Assembly (NCBI RefSeq): GCF_900099835.1
Contig: NZ_FNKP01000003.1
Location: 1,302,001 to 1,366,000, forward strand
DNA length: 64,000 nucleotides
Direction: 5' to 3'
Source of the DNA: Paraburkholderia fungorum
GTDB lineage: Bacteria; Pseudomonadota; Gammaproteobacteria; Burkholderiales; Burkholderiaceae
Position 1 is the stretch's first letter. Every line of letters starts with the position of its first letter. The translations under genes were made by a program, and so were the position numbers. The notes beneath the pieces are model-generated. The model was not told where the DNA came from and did no database searches. It worked only from the letters and a program-made list of their open reading frames with translations. Shown piece after piece: positions 33,236-42,142 of this stretch.

Positions 33236-35821
33236 TTACATGGCGACGGTATCTGCCACGTCCTTGAAGTCTTCGATCTGGTCGAAGTTCATGTATTGGT
33301 AGATTTGATCGCTACTCGCGGTCAGCACGCCCATGTCGGCCATGTATTCCTCTTTGGTCGGAATCTTGCCCAGACGCGAGCAGATGGCGGCCAGTTCGGC
33401 CGAGCCGAGATACACGTTCGTGTTCTTGCCCAGACGGTTCGGGAAGTTACGGGTCGACGTGGACATGACCGTCGCGCCTTCGCGCACCTGTGCCTGGTTG
33501 CCCATGCACAGCGAGCAGCCCGGCATTTCGGTGCGCGCACCGGCCGTGCCGAACACGCCGTAGTGGCCCTCTTCGGTCAGTTGCTTCTGATCCATCTTGG
33601 TCGGCGGCGCGACCCACAGCTTGACCGGAATGTCGCGCTTGCCTTCCAGCAGCTTCGACGCGGCGCGGAAGTGACCGATGTTGGTCATGCACGAACCGAT
33701 GAACACTTCGTCGATCTTGGCACCGGCGACGTCGGACAGCGTCTTCACGTCGTCCGGGTCGTTCGGGCAGGCAACGATCGGCTCGTGGATGTCGGCGAGG
33801 TCGATCTCGATGACGGCGGCGTACTCGGCGTCCGCGTCCGGCGACAGCAGTTGCGGGTCGGCGAGCCAAGCTTCCATTGCCTTGATGCGGCGCTGGAGGC
33901 TACGCGGGTCCTGATAACCCTGCGCGATCATCCACTTGAGCAGCGTGACGTTGCTGTTCAGGTACTCGATGATCGGTTCCTTGTTCAGGTGCACCGTGCA
34001 ACCCGCAGCCGAACGCTCGGCGGATGCATCGGACAGCTCGAATGCCTGCTCGACCTTCAGATCGGGCAGACCTTCGATTTCCAGAACGCGGCCCGAGAAA
34101 ATGTTCTTCTTGCCCTGCTTGGCGACCGTCAGCGTGCCTTGCTTGATCGCGTAGAGCGGGATCGCGTTGACGAGGTCGCGCAGCGTGACGCCCGGCTGCA
34201 TCTTGCCCTTGAAGCGAACCAGCACCGATTCCGGCATATCCAGCGGCATCGTGCCGGTGGCTGCGGCGAACGCGACCAGACCCGAACCCGCGGGGAAGCT
34301 GATGCCGATCGGGAAGCGCGTGTGCGAATCGCCGCCGGTGCCGACCGTGTCGGGCAGCAGCATGCGGTTCAGCCACGAGTGGATCACGCCGTCGCCCGGA
34401 CGCAGCGCGATGCCGCCACGATTGCTGATGAAGTTCGGCAGCGTCTGGTGCGTCTTGACGTCGACCGGCTTCGGATAAGCGGCGGTGTGGCAGAACGACT
34501 GCATGACGAGGTCGGCGGAGAAGCCGAGGCACGCCAGGTCTTTCAGTTCGTCGCGGGTCATCGGGCCGGTGGTGTCCTGCGAGCCGACCGAGGTCATCTT
34601 CGGTTCGCAGTAGGTGCCCGGGCGCACGCCCTGGCCTTCCGGCAGGCCGCATGCACGGCCGACCATCTTCTGCGCGAGCGAGAAGCCCTTGGCGCTGCTT
34701 GCCGGCTGTTGCGGCAGGCGGAACAGGGTGGACGGAGCCAGGCCGAGCGCTTCACGTGCCTTGGCAGTCAGGCCACGGCCGATGATGAGGGGAATCCGGC
34801 CGCCAGCGCGCACTTCGTCGAACAGCACGTCGGACTTGACCTGGAATTCGGCGATGACCGCGCCGTTTTTCAGTGCCTTGCCTTCGTAGGGACGCAGTTC
34901 GACCACGTCGCCCATTTCCATTTGCGACACGTCGAGTTCGATGGGCAGCGCGCCCGCGTCTTCCATGGTGTTGTAGAAGATCGGCGCGATCTTGCCGCCG
35001 AGGCACACACCGCCGAAGCGCTTGTTCGGGATGAAGGGGATGTCTTCGCCCGTGAACCACAGCACCGAGTTGGTGGCCGACTTGCGCGACGAGCCCGTGC
35101 CGACCACGTCGCCGACGTAGGCGACCAGATGGCCCTTTTCTTTCAGCGATTCGATGAACTTGACCGGTCCGCGCTTGCCGTCTTCTTCGGGCGTGATGCC
35201 CGGACGCGCGTTCTTCAGCATGGCCAGCGCGTGCAACGGGATATCCGGGCGGGTGGTCGCGTCCGGTGCCGGCGAGAGGTCGTCGGTGTTGGTTTCGCCC
35301 GTCACCTTGAACACGGTGATGGTCAGGCTTTGCGGCACTTCCGGGCGGCTCGTGAACCATTCGGCGTCGGCCCAGCTTTTCAACACGGCCTGTGCGTTGG
35401 CGTTGCCCTTGTCGGCGAGTTCCTTGACGTCGTGGAACGCGTCGAACATCAGCAAGGTTTTCTTCAGCGCTTCGGCGGCAACCGTGCCCACTTCCGCGTC
35501 AGACAGCAGTTCGATCAGCGGCTGGATGTTGTAACCGCCAAGCATGGTGCCGAGCAGTTCCGTGGCGCGAGCGCGCGAGATCAGTGTGCAGGGGGATTTG
35601 CCCTGCGCGACGGCAGCGAGGAAGCCGGCCTTCACGCGGGCGGCCTCGTCGACCCCGGCGGGCACGCGGTTGGTGATCAGGTCGAGCAGGGTCTGCTCTT
35701 CGCCTGCGGGCGGGTTGTTGAGGAGTTCCACCAGGTCGGCGGTTTGCTGTGCGGTCAGCGGCAGGGAAGGAATACCGAGCGCCGCCCGTGTGGCTACGTG
35801 AGCGCGAAAGTTTTCAAGCAT
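33236..35821 (-). CDS. acnB: Aconitate hydratase B (bifunctional with 2-methylisocitrate dehydratase)
   Basis: An 861-residue protein of standard AcnB length (about 860). It interconverts citrate and isocitrate in the TCA cycle and also acts in the methylcitrate cycle. It has the AcnB domain order with an N-terminal HEAT-like domain (residues 1-160), then the swivel domain ([18 protein letters not shown]) and the catalytic domains. 4Fe-4S cluster ligands are in [15 protein letters not shown] and [32 protein letters not shown] is a family hallmark. The gene stands alone with its own terminator and a palindrome in the promoter. Confidence 0.97.
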   Translation of the reverse strand: MLENFRAHVATRAALGIPSLPLTAQQTADLVELLNNPPAGEEQTLLDLITNRVPAGVDEAARVKAGFLAAVAQGKSPCTLISRARATELLGTMLGGYNIQPLIELLSDAEVGTVAAEALKKTLLMFDAFHDVKELADKGNANAQAVLKSWADAEWFTSRPEVPQSLTITVFKVTGETNTDDLSPAPDATTRPDIPLHALAMLKNARPGITPEEDGKRGPVKFIESLKEKGHLVAYVGDVVGTGSSRKSATNSVLWFTGEDIPFIPNKRFGGVCLGGKIAPIFYNTMEDAGALPIELDVSQMEMGDVVELRPYEGKALKNGAVIAEFQVKSDVLFDEVRAGGRIPLIIGRGLTAKAREALGLAPSTLFRLPQQPASSAKGFSLAQKMVGRACGLPEGQGVRPGTYCEPKMTSVGSQDTTGPMTRDELKDLACLGFSADLVMQSFCHTAAYPKPVDVKTHQTLPNFISNRGGIALRPGDGVIHSWLNRMLLPDTVGTGGDSHTRFPIGISFPAGSGLVAFAAATGTMPLDMPESVLVRFKGKMQPGVTLRDLVNAIPLYAIKQGTLTVAKQGKKNIFSGRVLEIEGLPDLKVEQAFELSDASAERSAAGCTVHLNKEPIIEYLNSNVTLLKWMIAQGYQDPRSLQRRIKAMEAWLADPQLLSPDADAEYAAVIEIDLADIHEPIVACPNDPDDVKTLSDVAGAKIDEVFIGSCMTNIGHFRAASKLLEGKRDIPVKLWVAPPTKMDQKQLTEEGHYGVFGTAGARTEMPGCSLCMGNQAQVREGATVMSTSTRNFPNRLGKNTNVYLGSAELAAICSRLGKIPTKEEYMADMGVLTASSDQIYQYMNFDQIEDFKDVADTVAM

Positions 35822-36311
35822 GAGGAACCGGCTGTGTTGGCGTTTTGGGGGAGGGCTTCCCGGCCCGCCGTGGCTGTGCCGGGGAGTGCTATCGGCTAAA
35901 TTTTAATGGGGATAGGTAGTATGTGTCAAACGTCTTATATCTTATATAAGAGTTGGGTGTCACGGGATGGGTTTTGAGAGGCCGGAAGTCGGTGGCTTTA
36001 CGACGTGTATGGTTTGAAAGTCGGTGAAATTCGGGCTTGGCGGGCTTGTTATTTACGCCTGCCACCGTGCCCGTGCTGTGTCTGGTCTGCCTGAATTGCA
36101 TGCCCCCTTCACGCAGGAGCTCCAGAGCAGACGCTGGCTCTTGCGAACCGTCACCGCTTTCGTCACAACGATTCATCATCCAGGCTGCAATCTCGGCATC
36201 GTTCAAGCCAGGCGAGCGCCTTGCCTCAAAACTGACGTTTTCGTCGCCTACTCTCGCGAGGTTGCCCTTTATCGGGCAGCCCGCCTCGCGCGCCTTCACA
36301 CGGAGAGAGAC
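35822..36311. other. Divergent intergenic region between acnB and the PLD-like gene
   Basis: A frame open on the plus strand from 36024 runs into the PLD-like gene, but its extra N-terminus has no motif and no good ribosome site. I see no separate gene. The left part contains the acnB promoter region with the palindrome at 35940-35951. Confidence 0.45.
35940..35951. promoter_or_regulatory. Palindrome upstream of acnB, candidate GntR-type operator
   Basis: TCTTATATAAGA is a perfect 12-base palindrome, with an extra TCTTATAT copy just to its left at 35933-35940. It lies about 119 bases upstream of the acnB start. AT-rich palindromes of this type are used by GntR-family regulators of TCA-cycle genes in beta-proteobacteria; no such regulator gene is in this window, so the link is inferred. 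Confidence 0.45.
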
Positions 36312-38111
36312 ATGTCGACGAAATGCATCGCGTTTTCGAATAATGATGTGATTCTGATTGCCTGGACGTTCGCGGATAAGCTCAAGGATTGCGTGGGTTG
36401 CGACGTTCGGCGCATTCCAGCCAGTTCAGCGAACACCGCCAACGACGAAGCGCAGGGCGAGTCGTTACCCGCCATGGCGAGTTTTCCAGGAGATCCTGCC
36501 GCAGGCAAGGGCGGCCGGACCACCGCGCAGGCGCCCATCCAGAAACTCTTCTGGAAAGACCTGTATGTGACGGATCTCGCGTCGCCGGGGCCGTACATCT
36601 ACCAGATCATTCCGCTGAAGGGAAGTTTCGACGCCAAGGGTGTTCCCACGCTCACTCCGTATCCGGACGTGCGGCCGCTCTTCTCAAATCCCGTGACGCT
36701 ATCCGAAGACCACGGCCCCACCGGCGCGGAATCTTCATTGAAGGCTTATTTCAACCGGGGAATTCTCGCCACCCAGGCACTCACTCACGAAGTGCCCGTT
36801 AGCAAACGTACGGGAGCGCCCGATAAAGGCGCGCTGTTAAAACGGATAGCCGACCCGAAAGACGCGCTGCGCAAATCTCTCGCGAGCGATCTCTTGACTG
36901 CGTTGCCCGCACTGCTAATCGAAGCGAATAAGGAAGGCGGGAATTGTTATGCCGCTCTCTACGAGTTGAATGACGAAGAACTGGAGTCGTACCTGATCGG
37001 CAACAAGCGGCTGCACCTCATCCTGTCGAACACTTTCGATAGCGACAGCGGTGACTCCGATAAAGAAAACAAGCCGGCGAGAAAGTCTCTGCATCAATCC
37101 GGCGTCGATATCCTTGATCGAATCCTGCCTGATGGCAGCCATATCGGTCATAACAAGTTCGTCCTTTACCTTGACGGCAAGGGCAAGCCCGCCGCCGTGC
37201 TGACCGGCTCGACCAACTGGACGTCCACTGGACTTTGCGCGCAAACGAATAACAGCCTGATCATCCGTTCGCCAAGCGTCGCACAGGCCTATTCGGATTA
37301 CTGGGACAGACTGAAGCAGGATACCGACGACGCCAATGGCGACGCACACGCGTTGCAGGGAAAAACCTTCCGCACCGACAATGAAACGCCGGTCAAAGTC
37401 GATGTCCCCGGAGCGGCGGAAGCGACCGTCTGGTATTCACCGAACACGTTGCAGAAAAACAAGCCCAAAAATCCCACTGCACCGGTCGATATGGCTGCCG
37501 TCGAGGAGCTGATCAAGGCGGCAAAACATGCCGTCCTGTTCCTGTGTTTTGATCCGGGTAAGCCGAGCGTTATCGAGGCGGCGGCCGAGGCTCTCGTCGC
37601 CAATCCCAATCTGTTTATACGCGGCGCGCTGACCAACGTCGAACGTGCGGGTAACTTCGTCATTGATCTGCACGACAACAACCGGAAGCCCGATGATCCT
37701 GCACAGGTCATCCCGGCCACCGCGATCGACGACACCTTTGGCATGTGGGAAAAGGAACTGCTTAATGCGGGTCACGCGGTCATTCACGACAAGATCGTGG
37801 TCATCGATCCGTTCGACCCGAAAAACTGCACGGTGGTGGTGGGCAGCCACAATCTCGGGTACAAGGCGTCGTTCACCAACGATGAGAATTTCCTTGTCAT
37901 CAAGGGAAATCAGAGCCTCGCGCGCGCTTACACCGTCCATGTTCTCGATGTGTACGACCACTATCGTTGGCGATATCTGCTTGCGCAGTACGGAACCAAA
38001 GATAGCTGGCAAGGGCTTCAGCCAAACGACAATTGGCAGAACAAGTACTTCCCTGCGTCAGGAAAAAAGCCGGACGCGGAATTGACCTTCTGGCTGTCTG
38101 CCTCTGATTAA
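36312..38111 (+). CDS. Phospholipase-D-like protein with two HxK motifs
   Basis: A 599-residue protein from ATG 36312 (ribosome site GGAGAGAG at 36302-36309). The first PLD half-site is HNKFVLYLDGKGKPAAVLTG ending STNWT (His about 279). The second is HDKIVVIDPFDPKNCTVVVG followed by SHNLG (His about 490). Both keep the HxK core with a downstream S/G-x-N element. PLD enzymes cleave phosphodiester bonds of phospholipids or nucleic acids through a phosphohistidine intermediate. No signal peptide is obvious and no VgrG or immunity gene is adjacent. The CHAD gene follows 83 bases downstream. The substrate is unknown. Confidence 0.8.
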   Translation: MSTKCIAFSNNDVILIAWTFADKLKDCVGCDVRRIPASSANTANDEAQGESLPAMASFPGDPAAGKGGRTTAQAPIQKLFWKDLYVTDLASPGPYIYQIIPLKGSFDAKGVPTLTPYPDVRPLFSNPVTLSEDHGPTGAESSLKAYFNRGILATQALTHEVPVSKRTGAPDKGALLKRIADPKDALRKSLASDLLTALPALLIEANKEGGNCYAALYELNDEELESYLIGNKRLHLILSNTFDSDSGDSDKENKPARKSLHQSGVDILDRILPDGSHIGHNKFVLYLDGKGKPAAVLTGSTNWTSTGLCAQTNNSLIIRSPSVAQAYSDYWDRLKQDTDDANGDAHALQGKTFRTDNETPVKVDVPGAAEATVWYSPNTLQKNKPKNPTAPVDMAAVEELIKAAKHAVLFLCFDPGKPSVIEAAAEALVANPNLFIRGALTNVERAGNFVIDLHDNNRKPDDPAQVIPATAIDDTFGMWEKELLNAGHAVIHDKIVVIDPFDPKNCTVVVGSHNLGYKASFTNDENFLVIKGNQSLARAYTVHVLDVYDHYRWRYLLAQYGTKDSWQGLQPNDNWQNKYFPASGKKPDAELTFWLSASD

Positions 38112-38194
38112 GCGCAGTCGCCGCGCCGGATCTTTAATGTTCGGCGCGGCCAGATATAACCGCATGCTTCATTAATTCGTCACAAAAGAGGCGG

Positions 38195-39169
38195 ATGGAA
38201 AAGGGCGGTGTGATAAGGTCTGAGCGAAACATGTTCTCGTCCGACCTTGGGGTTGAAATGGATCTGGATAGTGACTGGCGCCTGCCACGACCAAACACCC
38301 GACTGAAAGTATTGCGGCGACCGGCCGCTTCGTCACTTGCCGAAACGGAATCCGTTGCCGGCACCTTCTCGTTACTGGCGACGCCGGTGATTGCCGAGGC
38401 GGTGCAAAGCGCAAGAGCGTTATCCGCGAAAAGCGATGCCGAGGGTTTTCATCAACTTCGCGTCGCTTTCAGAAAGCTGCGTGCTCTGTACTGGGCCTAC
38501 TCCCCTTATCTTGGAGCAGAGGTGACTGCGGAGGCCGTCGAAGAATTCAGACGTCTCGCTGCGGTGGCAGGCGGCACGCGTGACTGGGACATCGTCGGCG
38601 ATCTCCTGAGTGCCGCGCAGGAGTCGGGAGCCTCGCTCGAACCGCTCATGGATGCGGTCAGGCAGAAGCGTGCGCAGGCGGTCGCGGATAGCCAGGCCTT
38701 GATCAAAAGTGCCGATATTGAGGCGTTTCTGCACGCTGTTCTGCTTGGCGCGCAAACCACGCTGCAGTCGTGTTGCAGTGATCTGCCCATTCGGGCATTC
38801 GCTAAAAAGCGCGTCCGACTGGCGCGACGCACGCTGCAAAAGCGCAGTAAGCGTGCGGCACGTGGCGAGCCTACTCACGAGGAAGATCTGCACGACGTCC
38901 GCAAGGCTGGCAAGAAGCTCAGGTATCTGCTCGAATTCTTTCAGCCCGTTCTCAACGATAGTCGCGGACGCGACATCAAGGCATTGACGTCCGTGCAAAA
39001 TAAGCTGGGCCAGTTCAATGACATTGCCGCGAGTGAATCCCTGATTCGCAGTTCGACATTCAACGAGGTTCCGGCTGGAGTTCTTCAGGAATCACTCCAA
39101 TGGTTGGCGAAGCAGAAATGCCGGCGTATGCGTGCCGCGTCCCGGCGGGTTCGGGCGATGGCTCGCTGA
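38195..39169 (+). CDS. CHAD-domain protein (polyphosphate-binding)
   Basis: A 324-residue all-helical, Arg/Lys-rich protein. CHAD signatures with conserved His and basic residues are FHQLRVAFRKLRALYWAYSP and, in the second half, EEDLHDVRKAGKKLRYLLEF. CHAD domains bind inorganic polyphosphate through these basic helices. AGAGGCGG before ATG 38195 supports the start. It has no CYTH (triphosphatase) domain, so it probably binds rather than hydrolyses. A small decayed fragment of a sister gene lies at 12592-12675. Confidence 0.87.
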   Translation: MEKGGVIRSERNMFSSDLGVEMDLDSDWRLPRPNTRLKVLRRPAASSLAETESVAGTFSLLATPVIAEAVQSARALSAKSDAEGFHQLRVAFRKLRALYWAYSPYLGAEVTAEAVEEFRRLAAVAGGTRDWDIVGDLLSAAQESGASLEPLMDAVRQKRAQAVADSQALIKSADIEAFLHAVLLGAQTTLQSCCSDLPIRAFAKKRVRLARRTLQKRSKRAARGEPTHEEDLHDVRKAGKKLRYLLEFFQPVLNDSRGRDIKALTSVQNKLGQFNDIAASESLIRSSTFNEVPAGVLQESLQWLAKQKCRRMRAASRRVRAMAR

Positions 39170-39507
39170 GGCTGTCGCGAGTCGGAACGCTACAATAAAA
39201 CTGCCGTAGTGCTCGACCGCGTTGCCCGCACGCAAGTCCTGCGTTATCGTCGATCCGCCTGCGCTGTCACGGGTTTGTCAAGAATCGACCTTGGACGTAA
39301 TGAGGCCATTGGCGTGGTTCGGCTTCACAAATGCGCTTGATAAGCGGCGTGAGAGCACGCTACTCGCTCGGATTTGCGAGTCGATGAGTCAATCAGCTTT
39401 CACGTGTGGCGAGCTTCCACCGGCGATCAACCAGCGGATTGCGATACCGCTAAAAGCGACTGAGCCATCTAGGTCACCTAACGAATCAAACGGGTCGGGG
39501 CGCCGCC
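39170..39507. other. Non-coding stretch between CHAD and NTF2-like genes
   Basis: The region lies between the end of the plus-strand CHAD gene and the end of the minus-strand NTF2-like gene. Open frames here lack motifs and ribosome sites; no terminator hairpin with a T-tract was found. Confidence 0.4.
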
Positions 39508-39978
39508 CTATACGACAGAAAGAACAGCAGGATCTCCGGAGCGCCAGACGTTGTCGACCGTATTCCGCGTGATGACCCAGATGTCTCCCTCTCTCGCCAA
39601 CTCGACGTCGTAGCGATTCTTCATCAGATAATGGCGCGTGTGATCGTTCCGTGGGACGTGCTGGGCTTCCACGAGCGCGTCCAGGTGTGCTTGATCGCCG
39701 TCGATAGTGACACGCGGGTTTGTCACAGAGTGCGTCGTATCCAGTGTCGCAAGGGAGGTGGTCAAAGCCGCGACGATAACGTCTCTGCCCTCGATGACCG
39801 GATAGTCGAACCCGGCTTTAGCAGCAGCCGGACGGAAGTCCGATATCGCGTTCTCTGCGAGAGAGGACGATAAAAGGCTTTCGTCACGAAGATCGATGCC
39901 GGCGGTAAAACGATAGAGGGCATCGATGACCGCAAGCTTGTCTGCGGTCTCGCTGATTAGTGATGTCGATAGGGTCAT
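39508..39978 (-). CDS. NTF2/SnoaL-like protein
   Basis: A 156-residue protein from ATG 39978, preceded by AAGGA. The SnoaL_4-type pattern is VIDALYRFTAGIDLRDESLL, THSVTNPRVTIDGDQAHLDA and the terminal GDIWVITRNTVDNVWRSGDP. The cone-shaped NTF2-like fold hosts ketosteroid isomerases, polyketide cyclases and many small dehydratases. It is the last gene of a minus-strand group with a second small NTF2-like gene, a saccharopine-dehydrogenase-like gene and a VOC gene. The reaction is unknown. Confidence 0.75.
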   Translation of the reverse strand: MTLSTSLISETADKLAVIDALYRFTAGIDLRDESLLSSSLAENAISDFRPAAAKAGFDYPVIEGRDVIVAALTTSLATLDTTHSVTNPRVTIDGDQAHLDALVEAQHVPRNDHTRHYLMKNRYDVELAREGDIWVITRNTVDNVWRSGDPAVLSVV

Positions 39979-40069
39979 GGGAGTTGTCCTTGCTGTTCCG
40001 GAGGCTTGCAAAGTGAAGCCGTCCCCGGCATCGGCGCGTTTGCATGCGCCAGGTGTTGCGCTGCGACGC

Positions 40070-40396
40070 TTAATCGAGATCGGCGTCGATGCGCTCGATG
40101 AGGCCTTTAGCGTCGGCAGTGATCTTGAGCGTCCCGATCTCGTGACCAAAGTCGCCGGTAAAATCGAGGCGAACGAGCGCGTTGGAGTTGTCCAGCCGCT
40201 CAAACGACAAAAGCTTGCTGGTGGTTTTATAACCAACGAAGAACTGTTCGAGGTAAAGGCGAATACCTTCAGTGCCGACAAAGGCATCGCCAACCGAAAC
40301 ATCGTCAATGACGGCGTCGGACGTGAAAAGGATCAGCGCGCTCTCGACGTCGAAAGCGTTAGCGGCCTGGATGAATGTATCGACGAGCTTCTGCAT
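40070..40396 (-). CDS. Small NTF2/SnoaL-like protein
   Basis: A 108-residue protein from ATG 40396 with AAGGAA upstream. The pattern FIQAANAFDVESALILFTSD followed by GIRLYLEQFFVGYKTTSKLL is typical of SnoaL-like domains of about 110-130 residues. It starts 10 bases after the stop of the saccharopine-dehydrogenase-like gene, so the two are probably co-transcribed. The frame is open upstream, but that part is a shadow of the neighbouring gene. Function is unknown. Confidence 0.72.
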   Translation of the reverse strand: MQKLVDTFIQAANAFDVESALILFTSDAVIDDVSVGDAFVGTEGIRLYLEQFFVGYKTTSKLLSFERLDNSNALVRLDFTGDFGHEIGTLKITADAKGLIERIDADLD

Positions 40397-40406
40397 GGGC
40401 GGTTCC

Positions 40407-41390
40407 TTACAGGTCGGTGATGGTGGTGTCGGCGATTGACCTCGCGAAGCCGTTGCCAAACAGCAGCGCGGGGGTCTGGAAACCCGGACGGACCTCGCCG
40501 GACAGCACGCGCCGGCCTGCCTCGGCGGCAGCGGTCGCCGTGAACGTGTAGCCATTGACCGTATCGAGAACCGATCGGACGACCGTGCCGTCGGAGTCAG
40601 TGACCTCGACCACGGCCTGATACCGATTGGCCAACCGTTCCTGCTCGCTCGGTCCGTCTGGAAGCGTCGAGAGATCTCCTTGCGGAAATCCGTCGCCCGT
40701 CACGTGGACGAAGGTCTCAATGTCCGGAACCTTTGTCGACCGCCAGAGGGTGATGAGATCGGGAAGCGTCACCTGAAAGCAGTCGACGGCACCCTTGCCG
40801 AAGTCGAGTTTGCAGATGGTTCCGGCTGACCGGACAACCAGCTTTCCGTCGGCACGCGCCAGAGTTTCGGCGGTGACGCTTTCCTGGGCGCTGACGGCCG
40901 AGCCTCGGGACAGACCACCTGAGACATGCAGGGCCACCTTGATACCCGAGGGATTCTTCGTTCTCGCAACCGCGTGTCCGGCAAGGCAGCCGAGCATCGC
41001 GACGCTGCCTCCGCTGCCCGGCAGGAGCATGACGCCAGCAATTACGGCCTCGACGTCGAGCACTTCCGCCTGACGATAGCCGTCAAGTTCCGCGGCGACG
41101 TCGAGATAATGGACACCATTGCGGATACCGGCTTTCATCATCACTTCGGCGGTCCGGATGAACGGACCCGCGCAGTTGAGGAGAACGCCGACGTCGTCCA
41201 GTGACCGATCAATCACCGTGGTGTCGTCGAGTGCGAAGACCCGGTACTCGACATCGAGCGTCGCCGCGAGCGCTGCAAGCGTGGTTTCGTTGCGTCCTGC
41301 AAGGATAAGCGGGGTGCCCGCTGTCGCGGCGTGTTCGGCCGCCATACGGCCGGTGTAGCCCGTCGCGCCGTAAATCATGAGCTTCTTCAT
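40407..41390 (-). CDS. Saccharopine-dehydrogenase-like NAD(P)-binding oxidoreductase
   Basis: A 327-residue protein from ATG 41390. The Rossmann start is MIYGATGYTGRMAAEHAATA, followed by VGVLLNCAGPFIRTAEVMMK and NGVHYLDVAAELDGYRQAEV, as in the trans-acting enoyl-reductase / saccharopine dehydrogenase-like family. These proteins reduce varied substrates and many have no known role. It starts one base after the VOC gene stop, indicating an operon. Confidence 0.8.
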   Translation of the reverse strand: MKKLMIYGATGYTGRMAAEHAATAGTPLILAGRNETTLAALAATLDVEYRVFALDDTTVIDRSLDDVGVLLNCAGPFIRTAEVMMKAGIRNGVHYLDVAAELDGYRQAEVLDVEAVIAGVMLLPGSGGSVAMLGCLAGHAVARTKNPSGIKVALHVSGGLSRGSAVSAQESVTAETLARADGKLVVRSAGTICKLDFGKGAVDCFQVTLPDLITLWRSTKVPDIETFVHVTGDGFPQGDLSTLPDGPSEQERLANRYQAVVEVTDSDGTVVRSVLDTVNGYTFTATAAAEAGRRVLSGEVRPGFQTPALLFGNGFARSIADTTITDL

Positions 41391-41391
41391 G

Positions 41392-41787
41392 TCAGTGCTG
41401 CCATTCCTTGTAGACGAATTCGAGGGTGTAGCCGTCGGGGTCGCGAACCTGAGCCGCGTAGTAGCGAGGGTCGTAGTGAAGCTGCGGACCGGGCGGATGG
41501 ACTTCGGTGGCGCCTGCCGAGATCGCTGCCGTGAAGGCCGCATCGACCTCGCGCTGGCCATTGGCGACGAAACCGACATGGGCTGCGCGGCCTTCGACCG
41601 TACCTTCACGCAGCCAGAAGAACACGCGGCCGTTCGCGCCGAAACCCTTGAGATCGGGATGACCGGCAGGGCCTTGACTGCCGTCGTAGTCGAGCGCATG
41701 GACGATGCCGAGCGGTGCAAGCGTCTTCTCGTAGAACGCAATCGAGCGGTCGATATCGCTCACAGATAGAAAGACGTGGTCGAGCAT
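41392..41787 (-). CDS. VOC-family (glyoxalase/dioxygenase-fold) protein
   Basis: A 131-residue protein from ATG 41787 with two beta-alpha-beta-beta-beta halves. The first metal-ligand His is in MLDHVFLSVSDIDRSIAFYE, the second in GRAAHVGFVA, and the Glu in DPDGYTLEFVYKE. Such proteins include glyoxalase I-like isomerases and small-molecule resistance proteins. AGGAGAAGG upstream supports the start. The next gene begins one base after its stop. It lies 16 bases downstream of the SDR pseudogene. Confidence 0.82.
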   Translation of the reverse strand: MLDHVFLSVSDIDRSIAFYEKTLAPLGIVHALDYDGSQGPAGHPDLKGFGANGRVFFWLREGTVEGRAAHVGFVANGQREVDAAFTAAISAGATEVHPPGPQLHYDPRYYAAQVRDPDGYTLEFVYKEWQH

Positions 41788-41803
41788 GATTCCTTCTCCT
41801 TTA

Positions 41804-42007
41804 TTAGATGATGTAGCCGCCGGCCACTTCGATGTTCTGGGCGTTGATCCAGCGGTTCTCTTAGGACAGCAGGCTGGCGATGACGCCGCCGACTTCGTCC
41901 GGGTTGGTGTTGTAAGTGACGACCACGCCCATCCCGCGTTTCGCGCATCCGAGTGCGGTGCTGGCCCCAATGCCGCGACTGCTTCCGGTCACGATGACGA
42001 TCTTCAT
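41804..42007 (-). pseudogene. SDR oxidoreductase pseudogene with internal deletion
   Basis: The minus strand from ATG 42007 reads MKIVIVTGSSRGIGASTALG, a normal SDR start. After VVTYNTNPD it jumps to EVGGVIASLLS, typical of the C-terminus. An in-frame TAA at 41861-41863 follows, then ENRWINAQNIEVAGGYII and a final stop. Only about 68 codons remain of about 250, and the central region with the YxxxK motif is gone. Both ends share one frame, so a single deletion plus a point mutation explains it. It would have been the first gene of the operon. Confidence 0.85.
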
Positions 42008-42142
42008 GCATCTCTCCTGCTATGTATGGTGTAACAGGAGACTACGGATATCGATCACCATGCACTCACCCGATCCTCCTCGAAACTTGCCTATTTCTGC
42101 TTTCTCCTTGCTTACCCAGGTGGCCCCTGTTAGGGTCGGACG

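Noticed and set aside
33296..35899. 867-codon plus-strand open frame
   Set aside because: Antisense to acnB, with Arg/His/Gln-rich low-quality protein; the minus-strand frame is unmistakably aconitase B.
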